Source of the DNA: Mycobacterium sp. 1554424.7
Lineage (GTDB): Bacteria; Actinomycetota; Actinomycetes; Mycobacteriales; Mycobacteriaceae
DNA length: 64,000 bases
NCBI RefSeq assembly: GCF_001665295.1
Contig: NZ_LZSE01000093.1
Location: 48,728 to 112,727 of the forward strand
Direction of reading: 5' to 3'
A program made the translations under genes and the position numbers. The notes under the pieces are model-generated. The model worked only from the letters and a program-made list of their open reading frames with translations, was not told where the DNA came from and searched no databases. Positions 25,474 to 35,154 of this stretch are shown here, piece by piece (the stretch's first letter is position 1; each line of letters begins with the position of its first letter).

Positions 25474-26664
25474 GTGGCGAAGGCGAAGTTCCAAAGGACC
25501 AAGCCCCACGTCAACATCGGGACCATTGGTCACGTTGACCACGGCAAGACGACCCTGACCGCGGCTATCACCAAGGTCCTGCACGACAAGTACCCGGACC
25601 TGAACGAGTCGAAGGCGTTCGACCAGATCGACAACGCCCCCGAGGAGCGTCAGCGCGGTATCACCATCAACATCGCGCACGTCGAGTACCAGACCGACAA
25701 GCGCCACTACGCGCACGTCGACGCCCCGGGCCACGCCGACTACATCAAGAACATGATCACCGGCGCCGCCCAGATGGACGGCGCGATCCTGGTGGTCGCC
25801 GCGACCGACGGCCCGATGCCGCAGACGCGTGAGCACGTGCTGCTGGCGCGTCAGGTCGGCGTGCCCTACATCCTGGTCGCGCTGAACAAGGCCGACGCGG
25901 TGGACGACGAGGAGCTGCTCGAGCTCGTCGAGCTGGAGGTCCGTGAACTGCTGGCCGCCCAGGAGTTCGACGAGGACGCCCCCGTCGTGCGGGTTTCCGC
26001 GCTCAAGGCGCTCGAGGGCGACGCCAAGTGGGTCTCGTCCGTCGAGGAGCTGATGGACGCGGTCGACGAGTCGATTCCGGACCCGGTCCGCGAGACCGAC
26101 AAGCCGTTCCTGATGCCCGTCGAGGACGTCTTCACGATCACCGGCCGCGGCACCGTGGTCACCGGTCGTGTGGAGCGCGGCGTGATCAACGTGAACGAGG
26201 AAGTCGAGATCGTCGGCATCCGCCCGACCAGCACCAAGACGACCGTCACCGGTGTGGAGATGTTCCGCAAGCTCCTCGACCAGGGCCAGGCCGGCGACAA
26301 CGTCGGGCTGCTGCTGCGTGGTATCAAGCGCGAGGACGTCGAGCGGGGGCAGGTCGTGACCAAGCCCGGCACCACCACCCCGCACACCGAGTTCGAGGGC
26401 CAGGTCTACATCCTGTCCAAGGACGAGGGCGGCCGGCACACGCCGTTCTTCAACAACTACCGCCCGCAGTTCTACTTCCGCACCACCGACGTGACCGGTG
26501 TGGTGACGCTGCCGGAGGGCACTGAGATGGTGATGCCCGGTGACAACACCAACATCTCGGTGAAGCTGATCCAGCCCGTCGCCATGGACGAGGGCCTGCG
26601 GTTCGCCATCCGCGAGGGTGGCCGCACCGTCGGCGCCGGCCGGGTCGTCAAGATCATCAAGTAG
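25474..26664 (+). CDS. tuf: Elongation factor Tu
   Basis: The 396-residue EF-Tu that delivers aminoacyl-tRNA. Motifs: P-loop [14 protein letters not shown], effector region [23 protein letters not shown] and NKAD. Domains II and III are complete and end in [15 protein letters not shown]. It starts at GTG 25474 behind GGAGGA. It is the only tuf copy in the window and is followed by a strong terminator. The 156-base gap after fusA may hold an additional tuf promoter, but no convincing pair of hexamers is visible. Confidence 0.98.
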   Translation: MAKAKFQRTKPHVNIGTIGHVDHGKTTLTAAITKVLHDKYPDLNESKAFDQIDNAPEERQRGITINIAHVEYQTDKRHYAHVDAPGHADYIKNMITGAAQMDGAILVVAATDGPMPQTREHVLLARQVGVPYILVALNKADAVDDEELLELVELEVRELLAAQEFDEDAPVVRVSALKALEGDAKWVSSVEELMDAVDESIPDPVRETDKPFLMPVEDVFTITGRGTVVTGRVERGVINVNEEVEIVGIRPTSTKTTVTGVEMFRKLLDQGQAGDNVGLLLRGIKREDVERGQVVTKPGTTTPHTEFEGQVYILSKDEGGRHTPFFNNYRPQFYFRTTDVTGVVTLPEGTEMVMPGDNTNISVKLIQPVAMDEGLRFAIREGGRTVGAGRVVKIIK

Positions 26665-26673
26665 GTCCATTCA

Positions 26674-26716
26674 GCACAAAGCCCGGGCTGCCCATCGGCA
26701 TGCCCGGGCTTTGTGC
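26674..26716 (+). terminator. Terminator of the str operon
   Basis: GCACAAAGCCCGGGC (26674-26688) pairs perfectly with GCCCGGGCTTTGTGC (26702-26716) across a 13-base loop. The 15-bp stem lies nine bases after the tuf stop. Confidence 0.85.
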
Positions 26717-26771
26717 ATTCGGATCCCGCCCTGCGGCCGCCCCGAATCGCGTACCATCAGCACGTATTGCG

Positions 26772-26828
26772 CCCGTGTTTAGTAACCGGGCGATTTTCTA
26801 TCGGCCGCGGTCATGCCTGGAGGTTGAG
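26772..26828 (+). promoter_or_regulatory. Conserved PE-gene leader, copy 1
   Basis: It contains CCCGTGTTTAGTAACCGGGC and, 23 bases after CCGGGC (26786-26791), the arm GCCTGG (26815-26820), which can pair with it (one G-U). The second arm overlaps the GGAGG ribosome binding site (26819-26823) of the next gene. Copies 2 and 3 precede the next two PE genes. Confidence 0.6.
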
Positions 26829-28382
26829 ATGTCGTTCGTGTTCGCGGCGCCCGAGTACCTGGCGGCGTCGGCGACGGATCTGGCGGAAATCGGTTCGACG
26901 ATCAGCGCGGCCAATGCGGCCGCTTTGGCCCCGACGTCGCAGGTGCTGGCGGCCGGTGCCGACGCGGTCTCGGCGCAGGTCGCCGCCTTCTTCGGCGCGC
27001 ACGGCCAGGAATATCAGGCGCTCAGCGCCCAGGTGGAGTCTTTTCATCAGCAGTTCGTGCAGCTGCTGAACGGCGGCGCGGCGCAATACGCCCTGGCGGA
27101 GGCCGCGAACGCCTCACCGCTGCAGGCCTTGGTGGACGCCATCAACGCCCCCAGCCTGCAGCTGACGAATCGCCCGCTGATCGGCGACGGCGCCAATGGC
27201 GGGCCGGGGCAAAACGGCGGGCCCGGTGGCTGGATCCTGGGCAACGGCGGCAACGGCGGTGCCGGCACGGTCGCTGGAATGAAGGGCGGTAACGGCGGCC
27301 CGGCCGGGCTGATCGGCAATGGCGGAACCGGTGGCGCCGGCTTCAGCCCGGGGACCGTCTCCGGCGCCGTCGCCGGTACCAATGGCGGCGCCGGGGGTCG
27401 CGGCGGGTGGTTGTACGGCAATGGCGGCGCCGGCGCCCCCGGCGGGGCCGGCGCAAGCGGTTCTTTCGCCGGGAACAGTGGCGGTGACGGCGGCAACGGC
27501 GGTAACGGCGGCCGCGCGGGATTGTTCGGCGGCATCGCCGGGACCGGCGGTGACGCCGGGCGGGGCGGCAGCGCATTCACCTCGGCCGTCAGCGCAATCG
27601 GCGGTGACGGCGGCAACGGCGGCGCCGGCGGGATGGCCGGGCTGCTCGGCGCCGGCGGCCACGGCGGACATGGCGGCAACGGCGGGGTGGGCAACACCGG
27701 TAACCCGGGGCCGAATGGCGGATCTGGCGGTGACGGCGGCGACGGTGGCTTCGGTGGGTTGGTGTTCGGAGTCGGCGGGGCCGGCGGAGACGGCGGCATC
27801 AGCCAGGGATTGAATGTGGCGAACCAACTCGACGGCGGCTTCGGCGGTTTCGGCGGTTATGCCGGCCTGTTCGGCGACGGCGGTGCAGGCGGCGCGGCCG
27901 GCGCCTACCTGGGCGGCGGGGGCGGTCTCGACGGGCTCGGGGGTTACGGCGGCAACGGCGGGCTGCTGTTCGGCACCGGCGGCCACGGCGGATCGTCCGG
28001 GACGGGCTTCGGTGGCAACGGCGGCAACGCCTGGCTGCTCGGCAACGGCGGCCTCGGCGGCGTGGCCACCGGAGCGCTGGGGCACGGCGGCTATGGCGGA
28101 AACGGTGGCTATTTGATCGGCGACGGAGGCGCCGCCGGTGCGGCCACTGGCGCCCACGGCGTGGGCGGTAACGGCGGTACCGCGGGAGTCATCGGTAGTG
28201 GCGGCGCCGGCGGGTCCGGCACCGGCTTCGACGGCGACGGCGGCGCCGGCGGCAACGCCAAGTACATCGGCAATGGCGGCGCCGGAGGCAACGGCACCCA
28301 GCTCACGGGCAAGGCCGGGCCCGGTGGCGCCGGCGGCACGATATTTGGCGTGCACGGCCCGGCGGGCGCCGTACTGCCCTGA
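26829..28382 (+). CDS. PE_PGRS protein (517 residues)
   Basis: The N-terminal PE domain (about residues 1-95) begins [18 protein letters not shown]. It ends with the ESX secretion motif YxxxE (Tyr87-Glu91) followed by AANASP. A linker with the [10 protein letters not shown] motif leads into about 370 residues of Gly-Gly-Asn/Ala repeats (GGNGGAG type). The start at ATG 26829 is fixed by the PE consensus and GGAGG six bases upstream; the open frame continues upstream without meaning. Such proteins are exported by ESX-5-type systems to the mycobacterial surface; the specific role is unknown. No PE_PGRS genes stand between tuf and the Rv0686 homologue in M. tuberculosis. Confidence 0.92.
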   Translation: MSFVFAAPEYLAASATDLAEIGSTISAANAAALAPTSQVLAAGADAVSAQVAAFFGAHGQEYQALSAQVESFHQQFVQLLNGGAAQYALAEAANASPLQALVDAINAPSLQLTNRPLIGDGANGGPGQNGGPGGWILGNGGNGGAGTVAGMKGGNGGPAGLIGNGGTGGAGFSPGTVSGAVAGTNGGAGGRGGWLYGNGGAGAPGGAGASGSFAGNSGGDGGNGGNGGRAGLFGGIAGTGGDAGRGGSAFTSAVSAIGGDGGNGGAGGMAGLLGAGGHGGHGGNGGVGNTGNPGPNGGSGGDGGDGGFGGLVFGVGGAGGDGGISQGLNVANQLDGGFGGFGGYAGLFGDGGAGGAAGAYLGGGGGLDGLGGYGGNGGLLFGTGGHGGSSGTGFGGNGGNAWLLGNGGLGGVATGALGHGGYGGNGGYLIGDGGAAGAATGAHGVGGNGGTAGVIGSGGAGGSGTGFDGDGGAGGNAKYIGNGGAGGNGTQLTGKAGPGGAGGTIFGVHGPAGAVLP

Positions 28383-28444
28383 ATCTGAAATCGGTGAAAG
28401 CCGAGGTGGATCAGGCGCGCTCGGATACGATCTGCGCTGTCGAG

Positions 28445-28504
28445 CCCGTATCCAAATGACCGGGCGAGCTACTCGATTTTTCGTGGTGTGCCCGGGAGGT
28501 TCGG
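28445..28504 (+). promoter_or_regulatory. Conserved PE-gene leader, copy 2
   Basis: It contains CCCGTATCCAAATGACCGGGC and the potential stem CCGGGC (28460-28465) with GCCCGG (28490-28495), 24 bases apart. The 3' arm overlaps the GGGAGG ribosome binding site (28494-28499) of the second PE_PGRS gene. Confidence 0.6.
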
Positions 28505-30229
28505 ATGTCGTTCGTCTTCGCAACGCCGGAATTTGTGCAGGCGGCGGCGTCCGATCTTGCGGATATCGGCTCGACGATCACCTCGGCCAATTCGGCGGCC
28601 GTCGCCCCGACCTCTAGCGTGCTGGCCGCGGGCTCCGACGAGGTGTCGACAGCCATCGCATCACTGTTCGGTGCTCATGCGCAGGCCTATCAGGCGTTCG
28701 GCGCGCAAGCGGCGTCCTTCCACCAGCAGTTCGTGCAGCTCATGAGCGGCGCCGCGGCGCAGTACGCCGCGGCGGAGGCCGCGAACGCTTCGCCGCTGCA
28801 GACCGCCGGGCAGGAAGCGCTGGGCGCTATCAACGCTCCGTTTCAGACGTTCACCGGGCGTCCCTTGATCGGCGACGGCGCCAACGGCGGCCCGGGACAG
28901 GCGGGCGGGGCCGGTGGCTGGCTGATGGGCAATGGCGGCAACGGCGGGGCCAGCACGACCGCTGGAGTCGCCGGAGGTAACGGCGGCTCGGCCGGATTGA
29001 TCGGCAACGGCGGGGCCGGCGGGGCCGGCTTCAGCCCGGGCACTGTCTCCGGCGCCGTCGCCGGTACCAATGGCGGCGCCGGCGGCCACGGCGGTTGGCT
29101 CTACGGCAACGGCGGGGCGGGTGCGCCCGGTGGTGCCGGGGCCACCGGCTTCCAGCCCGACGACAGTGGCGGCAACGGCGGCACGGGTGGCGCCGGCGGG
29201 GGTGCCGGACTGTTCGGCGGGACCCCCGGGGCCGGTGGAAACGGCGGGCTCGGCGGCAACGGCTACAGCGGTCCGGGCGTAACTGTGACCAACGGCGGCA
29301 ACGGCGGCGGCGGAGGCGCCGGTGGAGCCGCGGGGCTGTTCGGCGCCGGTGGGCTGGGCGGGAACGGCGCGGACGGCGGCTTCAACCAGACCGGTCTGCC
29401 GGGCAACAACAACAACCTCGGTGGTAACGGCGGCGTCGGCGGCGCGGGTGCCGCCGGCGGCCGCGGCGGGTGGCTGTATGGCGCGGGCGGCGACGGCGGA
29501 AACGGCGGCGCCACCAACGCATTCAATGTCGCCAACGGCGGCGCCGCCGGCAACGGCGGCAACGCCGGGTTGTTCGGAGTCGGCGGGGCCGGTGGGGTGG
29601 GCGGAGCCATCCCAGGCGGCGGGACCGGCGTGACCGCCGGGGCGTCGGGCACCGGCGGCAACGGCGGATTCCTGGACGGCGCCGGCGGTGCCGGCGGGGC
29701 GAACCCCTTCACCAACGGAGTTGGCGGCGCGGGCGGCAACGCCGGACTGTTCGGCACCGGCGGCGTCGGCGGCGCCGCGTCAAATACCTTTGGTCACGGC
29801 GGTCAGGGAGGGTTGGGAGGCCGGGTGTACGGCATCGGCGGCGCCGGCGGAGACGCGACCGGCATCGGCACACACACCGGCGGAAATGGTGGCGCCGCTG
29901 GCCTATTTGGCCAAGGCGGCGCGGGCGGCCTTGCCTCCGCGACCCCGCAGGGGACGGGCGGCGCCGGTGGCGCCGGCGGCACTCTGGTCGGCGACGGTGG
30001 CGCCGGCGGGGCCGCCGGCGTCACCGGTCACGGCGGAAACGGCGGCATCGCCGGGTTGATCGGCAACGGCGGCGCCGGCGGGTCTGCCTTCGCCGGCAAC
30101 GGCACCGGCGGTAACGGCGGCAACGCCCAGTTCGTCGGCAACGGGGGCAACGGCGGGAACGGTCACACGCCCGGTAAGGGCGGAACCGGCGGGACGCTGT
30201 ACGGCACGGCGGGCACAAACGGTACCTAA
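28505..30229 (+). CDS. PE_PGRS protein (574 residues)
   Basis: This is the same architecture as the gene upstream: PE domain starting [18 protein letters not shown], secretion motif YAAAE before AANASP, the linker [11 protein letters not shown], then a long PGRS region. The block [19 protein letters not shown] is shared almost exactly with the first PE_PGRS, so the pair looks like a tandem duplication that has diverged in its repeats. The gap is 122 bases and includes its own copy of the conserved leader, so it may be transcribed separately. Predicted to be surface-exposed or secreted. Confidence 0.92.
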   Translation: MSFVFATPEFVQAAASDLADIGSTITSANSAAVAPTSSVLAAGSDEVSTAIASLFGAHAQAYQAFGAQAASFHQQFVQLMSGAAAQYAAAEAANASPLQTAGQEALGAINAPFQTFTGRPLIGDGANGGPGQAGGAGGWLMGNGGNGGASTTAGVAGGNGGSAGLIGNGGAGGAGFSPGTVSGAVAGTNGGAGGHGGWLYGNGGAGAPGGAGATGFQPDDSGGNGGTGGAGGGAGLFGGTPGAGGNGGLGGNGYSGPGVTVTNGGNGGGGGAGGAAGLFGAGGLGGNGADGGFNQTGLPGNNNNLGGNGGVGGAGAAGGRGGWLYGAGGDGGNGGATNAFNVANGGAAGNGGNAGLFGVGGAGGVGGAIPGGGTGVTAGASGTGGNGGFLDGAGGAGGANPFTNGVGGAGGNAGLFGTGGVGGAASNTFGHGGQGGLGGRVYGIGGAGGDATGIGTHTGGNGGAAGLFGQGGAGGLASATPQGTGGAGGAGGTLVGDGGAGGAAGVTGHGGNGGIAGLIGNGGAGGSAFAGNGTGGNGGNAQFVGNGGNGGNGHTPGKGGTGGTLYGTAGTNGT

Positions 30230-30308
30230 GCAGTGCGTTCCCGGGTCCGCGTAATTACCGGAACTGGAGGGCCGCCGGGCGGGTTACGATACATTTAGAC
30301 TTATTGAG

Positions 30309-30367
30309 TCCGTGTCTAATGACCGGGCGATTGTCTTCTTCGTCGTAACCTGCCCGGGAGGTGTCGG
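30309..30367 (+). promoter_or_regulatory. Conserved PE-gene leader, copy 3
   Basis: It contains TCCGTGTCTAATGACCGGGC and the potential stem CCGGGC (30323-30328) with GCCCGG (30352-30357), 23 bases apart. The 3' arm again covers part of the GGGAGG ribosome binding site (30356-30361). Confidence 0.6.
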
Positions 30368-31168
30368 ATGTCGTTCGTCTTCGCGACGCCCGAATACCTG
30401 GCCGGGGCGGCGTCCGACCTGGCGAACATCGGCTCGACGATCAGCTCCGCCAATGCGGCCGCGTTGGGCCCCACCTCGGGGGTCCTGGCCGCCGGCGCCG
30501 ACGAGGTCTCGGCCACGATAGCCGCGCTGTTCGACGCCCATTCGCAGGTCTACCAGGCGCTCAGCGCCCAGGCGGCGCTGTTCCACCAGGAGTTCGTCAA
30601 CCTCATGAGCAGCGGCGGGGTGCAATATGCGCTCACCGAGGCCGCGAACGCGTCGCCGCTGGAAACCGTGGAGCAAGGAGCGATCAGCGCGATCAGTGCC
30701 CCGGTTCAAGCGGCGGTATCGGCCGCCTCGACAGGGGGCGCCGCCGGAAGTCCCGCGGCCGCCGCCGGTGTCGGTCCCGGCGCGTTCGCCGCCGGCGGTA
30801 GCGGCGCGGCGGGCCAGTTGATCAGCAGCGTCGGCGCCGATCCCGCCGCCGCGGCCGCCGGTACCGGGGGATCGTTCAGTCCCGGCGGGGCCGGTCTCAC
30901 GGCCAGCCTGGTCGCGGGTCAGAACTTCGGCGCCGCCCCCGCGGCGGCCGGTGGCAGCGGCGCGCTGGCCGAGTCCGGCGGTACCGTCGACGCCGCGGCA
31001 ACCGCCGAAGAGCTGGGCATCGGCGAGACAGCGGCGGCCGCGCCGCCGATCACCCCGCTGGCGGGCCTGCCGACGACGGCATCCGCCGCGCCTGCGCCGG
31101 CGGTGCGGCCCGGCACGCCGGCCTACTCTCCCGCATCGGCCGCGGCGTCCGAGCCCGCGGAGGAGTGA
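30368..31168 (+). CDS. PE-family protein without PGRS repeats
   Basis: A 266-residue protein with a typical PE domain ([20 protein letters not shown] through [13 protein letters not shown], secretion motif YALTE). Beyond residue 100 it changes to an Ala/Gly/Pro-rich low-complexity tail rather than PGRS repeats, ending in a motif with TPAYSPASAAAS. The PE gene at 46692-47549 has a similar tail (YSPAAAAS), so the two PE-only proteins flanking the mycofactocin region may be paralogues. No PPE partner is adjacent. Role unknown. Confidence 0.88.
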   Translation: MSFVFATPEYLAGAASDLANIGSTISSANAAALGPTSGVLAAGADEVSATIAALFDAHSQVYQALSAQAALFHQEFVNLMSSGGVQYALTEAANASPLETVEQGAISAISAPVQAAVSAASTGGAAGSPAAAAGVGPGAFAAGGSGAAGQLISSVGADPAAAAAGTGGSFSPGGAGLTASLVAGQNFGAAPAAAGGSGALAESGGTVDAAATAEELGIGETAAAAPPITPLAGLPTTASAAPAPAVRPGTPAYSPASAAASEPAEE

Positions 31169-31247
31169 CGGGCGCTCGCTTTGCGAGCGGCGGGCCGGTG
31201 ACGGCGTTAATCTGACACGAACTTCCCAGCGAGACGAGGAGAGACAC

Positions 31248-32075
31248 GTGTTGGCGCGCTACCTGAAGGCACAGTTGATCGTTTTGCTGTGCGGCGGCCT
31301 GGTCGGGCCGATCTTTTTGATCGTCTACTTCACCCTCGGATTTCAAGACCTGCTGCAGTGGATGCTCTACGTCGGCCTGCTGATCACCGTCGCCGACGTG
31401 GTGATCGCGATCGCGCTGGCCAACTTCGGGGCGAAGTCGTCGGCCAAGAACGCGGAGCTCGAGCAGAACGGCGTGCTGGCGCTCGCCCAGATCACCGGGC
31501 TGACCGAGACCGGTACGTGGATCAACAACCAGCAGGTGGTCAAGGTGCACCTGCACATCTCCGGGCCCGGCTTCGTGCCGTTCGACAGCGAGGACCGCGT
31601 CATCGCCCACCTCACCCGGCTCGGCAACCTCAACGCCCGCAAGGTGGTGGTGCTGGTCAACCCGACCACCCAGGAATACCGCATCGACTGGGAGCGCAGC
31701 GCCTTGGTCAACGGGCTGGTGCCCGCGCAGTTCACGCTGACCGAGGACAACAGGACCTACGACCTCAGCGGGCAGGCCGGCCCGCTGATGGAGATCCTGC
31801 AGATCCTCAAAGCCAACAATGTCCCGCTCAACCAGGCGGGCGACCTGCGGTCCAATCCGGTCCTGCGTCAGCAGATCTCGGCCGTGGTACGCCGCGCGGC
31901 CGAACAGCAGGCGCCGGCCCCTCAGCCCGCGGCCGGCGGTCCCGCGCCCGCCGCCGCGCCCCCTCAGCCGTCGATCGCCCAGCGGCTCCAGGAGCTGGAG
32001 ACGCTGCGCGCCAGCGGCGCGCTGACCGACCAGGAGTACAACAGCCGGCGGGCGCAGATCATCTCCGAAATCTGA
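31248..32075 (+). CDS. Membrane protein with C-terminal SHOCT domain (Rv0686 homologue)
   Basis: A 275-residue protein. Two N-terminal transmembrane segments (about residues 8-30, LIVLLCGGLVGPIFLIVYF, and 38-58, MLYVGLLITVADVVIAIALA) are followed by a soluble domain and a Pro/Ala linker. The C-terminal helix pair is of the SHOCT type (RLQELETLRASGALTDQEYN). GTG 31248 is chosen because GAGGAGA (31235-31241) lies six bases upstream. The soluble part has strands such as VVKVHLHISGPGFVPFD, of unknown fold. SHOCT domains usually mediate oligomerisation. Function unknown. Confidence 0.85.
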   Translation: MLARYLKAQLIVLLCGGLVGPIFLIVYFTLGFQDLLQWMLYVGLLITVADVVIAIALANFGAKSSAKNAELEQNGVLALAQITGLTETGTWINNQQVVKVHLHISGPGFVPFDSEDRVIAHLTRLGNLNARKVVVLVNPTTQEYRIDWERSALVNGLVPAQFTLTEDNRTYDLSGQAGPLMEILQILKANNVPLNQAGDLRSNPVLRQQISAVVRRAAEQQAPAPQPAAGGPAPAAAPPQPSIAQRLQELETLRASGALTDQEYNSRRAQIISEI

Positions 32076-32088
32076 ACCCGAGCCGCAT

Positions 32089-32102
32089 TAGAACACGTTT
32101 CA
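32089..32102. promoter_or_regulatory. KstR-type operator upstream of the SDR gene
   Basis: TAGAACACGTTTCA matches the KstR consensus TNNAACNNGTTNNA at every fixed position. It lies 11 bases before a TAGCCT -10 element (32113-32118), where a bound repressor would block transcription. KstR represses cholesterol-catabolism genes in mycobacteria. Confidence 0.55.
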
Positions 32103-32115
32103 GTTCCGCTGCTAG

Positions 32116-32952
<837 letters not shown>

Positions 32953-32977
32953 CCGGCGATCGTGGTATGAACACCAC

Positions 32978-34159
32978 GTGAGTACCGAAGGCGTCAAGCA
33001 CATCGTCATCGTGGGTGGTGGGCTGGCCGCCGCCCGGACCGCCGAGCAACTGCGCCGATCCGACTACACCGGCCGCATCACGATCGTCAGCGACGAGGTG
33101 CACGTGCCGTACGACCGGCCGCCGCTGTCCAAGGAGGTGCTGCGCAAAGAGGTCGACGACGTGGCGCTCAAACCGCGCGAGTGGTACGACGAGAACGACA
33201 TCACGCTGCGGCTGGGTGCCGCGGCCACCGCGCTCGACACGACCGAGCAGACGGTGACGCTGGCCGACGGGACCGCGCTCGGCTACGACGAGCTCGTCAT
33301 CGCCACCGGGCTGGTGCCGCGGCGCATTCCGGCGTTTCCGGATCTCGAAGGCATTCGGGTGCTGCGCTCGTTCGACGAGAGCATGGCGTTGCGCGAGCAC
33401 GCGTCCGCCGCCCAGCGCGCCGTCGTCATCGGTGCCGGTTTCATCGGCTGCGAGGTGGCGGCCAGCCTGCGCACCCTCGGGGTGGACGTGGTGCTGGTCG
33501 AGCCGCAGCCGACGCCGCTGGCGGCGATACTCGGCGAGCAGATCGGGCAGCTGGTGGCGCGGCTGCACCGCGACGAGGGCGTCGACGTGCGCCTCGGGCT
33601 CGGGGTCGCGGAGGTGCGCGGCCAGGGTCACGTCGACACCGTGGTGCTGACCGACGGCACGGAGTTGGCGGCCGACCTGGTCGTGGTCGGCATCGGATCG
33701 CGCCCGGCGACCGAGTGGCTCGAGGGCAGCGGCGTCGAGGTCGACAACGGCGTCATCTGCGACGAGGCCGGGCGCACCAGCGCGCCGAACGTGTGGGCCC
33801 TGGGCGACGTCGCCTCCTGGCGCGACACGACGGGACACCAAGCGCGCGTGGAACATTGGAGCAACGTCGCCGACCAGGCGCGCGTGGTGGTGCCCGCGAT
33901 GCTCGGAAAGGACGTGCCGTCGGCCGTCGTGGTGCCGTATTTCTGGAGCGACCAGTACGACGTCAAGATCCAGTGCCTGGGGGAGCCCGAGGCCACCGAC
34001 ACCGTGCACCTCGTCGAGGACGACGGGCGCAAGTTCCTGGCCTATTACGAGCGCGACGGCGTGCTGGTCGGCGTGGTCGGCGGCGGGATGCCCGGCAAGG
34101 TCATGAAGGTCCGCGCCAAGATCGCCGCCGCCGTGCCCATCGCCGAGGTGTTGGGCTGA
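32978..34159 (+). CDS. FAD-dependent ferredoxin reductase-like protein (Rv0688 homologue)
   Basis: A 393-residue pyridine nucleotide-disulphide oxidoreductase-type flavoprotein of the putidaredoxin/rubredoxin reductase class. The FAD-binding motif is IVIVGGGLAAARTAEQLRR, the NAD-binding motif is VVIGAGFIGCEVAASLR, and the second FAD motif is VWALGDVASW. It normally passes electrons from NADH to a ferredoxin, but no ferredoxin gene is adjacent. Pairing with a mycofactocin-type SDR suggests a redox link. An inverted repeat, CGTGGT/ACCACG (32961-32978), ends at the GTG start, and TATGAA (32966-32971) could serve as a -10 for a leaderless transcript. Confidence 0.9.
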   Translation: MSTEGVKHIVIVGGGLAAARTAEQLRRSDYTGRITIVSDEVHVPYDRPPLSKEVLRKEVDDVALKPREWYDENDITLRLGAAATALDTTEQTVTLADGTALGYDELVIATGLVPRRIPAFPDLEGIRVLRSFDESMALREHASAAQRAVVIGAGFIGCEVAASLRTLGVDVVLVEPQPTPLAAILGEQIGQLVARLHRDEGVDVRLGLGVAEVRGQGHVDTVVLTDGTELAADLVVVGIGSRPATEWLEGSGVEVDNGVICDEAGRTSAPNVWALGDVASWRDTTGHQARVEHWSNVADQARVVVPAMLGKDVPSAVVVPYFWSDQYDVKIQCLGEPEATDTVHLVEDDGRKFLAYYERDGVLVGVVGGGMPGKVMKVRAKIAAAVPIAEVLG

Positions 34160-35154
34160 CGCCTCCCAGGGTCGCGATCCTCGACGACTACGCCGGCGCG
34201 GCCCTCGACCTCGCCGACTGGTCACCGGTCCGAAGCCGTTGTGAGGTGACGGTTTTCGACCGGCACCTGTCCGAGGCGGAAGCCGTCGAAGCGTTGCCGC
34301 CCTTCGACGTGCTCTGCACCCTGCGCGAGCGCATGGCGCTGCCGCGCACACTCATCGAGCGGCTGCCGAACCTCAAGCTGATCACCATCGTCGGCAGGAG
34401 CCTGCCGAACCTCGACCTGGCCGCGGCCACCGAGCGCGGGGTGCTGGTCGCGCACTCGGACTTCGCCAACCCGCGATTCGCCTCGGTCCGCGACGCGACC
34501 CCGGAGCTGGCCTGGGGGCTGTTGATCGCGACAGTGCGCAATTTGCCCGAGGAGCATCGGCGCATGCGCGACGGCGGATGGCAGGCGACCATCGGTACGA
34601 CGTTGTCCGGCAAGACGATTGGGCTGCTCGGCCTGGGCCGGACCGGCAAGCGCATGGCCGAATACGCGAAAGTGTTTGGGATGCGCGTCATTGCGTGGAG
34701 CCAGAACCTCACCGACGAGGCCGCCGCGGCGGCGGGCGCCCGCCGGGTCGAGAAGGCGGCCCTGTTCGCCGAGTCCGACGTGGTGTCGATCCATCTGGTG
34801 CTCTCCGAGCGCACCCGCGGCCTGGTCGGCCGGCCCGAGCTGGCCCTGATGAAGCCGCACGCCTACCTGATCAACACCTCGCGCGGGCCGATCGTGGAGG
34901 AGGCCGCGCTGATCGACGCGCTGCGGACGGGGCGCATCGCGGGGGCCGGGCTCGACGTCTTCGACACCGAACCGCCGCCGCCCGACCATCCGCTGCGGTC
35001 TCTGCCCAACGTGACCTTGTCCCCGCACCTGGGGTACGTCACGCGCGAAATGCTCGGCGCCTTCTACGAAGACACCGTCGAGGCCGTCGTCGCGTGGCTG
35101 GACGGCGCACCCGTCCGCATCGCCAACCCCGAGGCTCAGAACTCGCCGAGGTAG
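34156..35154 (+). CDS. D-2-hydroxyacid dehydrogenase family protein, probable CTG start
   Basis: A 332-residue NAD-binding D-2-hydroxyacid dehydrogenase. The Rossmann motif is GLLGLGRTGKRMAEYAK. The active-site Arg lies in NTSRGPIVEE, and the Glu and His lie in DVFDTEPPP and LSPHLGYV. No ATG, GTG or TTG stands near the expected N-terminus (TPPRVAILDDYAG). The codon in the right place is CTG 34156, which overlaps the previous stop as CTGA and has GAGGTG five bases upstream. This gene has no counterpart at this position in M. tuberculosis. Its 3' end overlaps the convergent VOC gene by 19 bases. Substrate unknown. Confidence 0.85.
   Translation: MTPPRVAILDDYAGAALDLADWSPVRSRCEVTVFDRHLSEAEAVEALPPFDVLCTLRERMALPRTLIERLPNLKLITIVGRSLPNLDLAAATERGVLVAHSDFANPRFASVRDATPELAWGLLIATVRNLPEEHRRMRDGGWQATIGTTLSGKTIGLLGLGRTGKRMAEYAKVFGMRVIAWSQNLTDEAAAAAGARRVEKAALFAESDVVSIHLVLSERTRGLVGRPELALMKPHAYLINTSRGPIVEEAALIDALRTGRIAGAGLDVFDTEPPPPDHPLRSLPNVTLSPHLGYVTREMLGAFYEDTVEAVVAWLDGAPVRIANPEAQNSPR

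Noticed and set aside
27114-28523. Long frames within and opposite the PE_PGRS genes, and a possible CRISPR-like repeat array
   Set aside because: The repeats are codon-level GGNGG/GGAGG units of varying spacing within one reading frame, not identical repeats with unique spacers; frames opposite them are Pro/Ala shadows.
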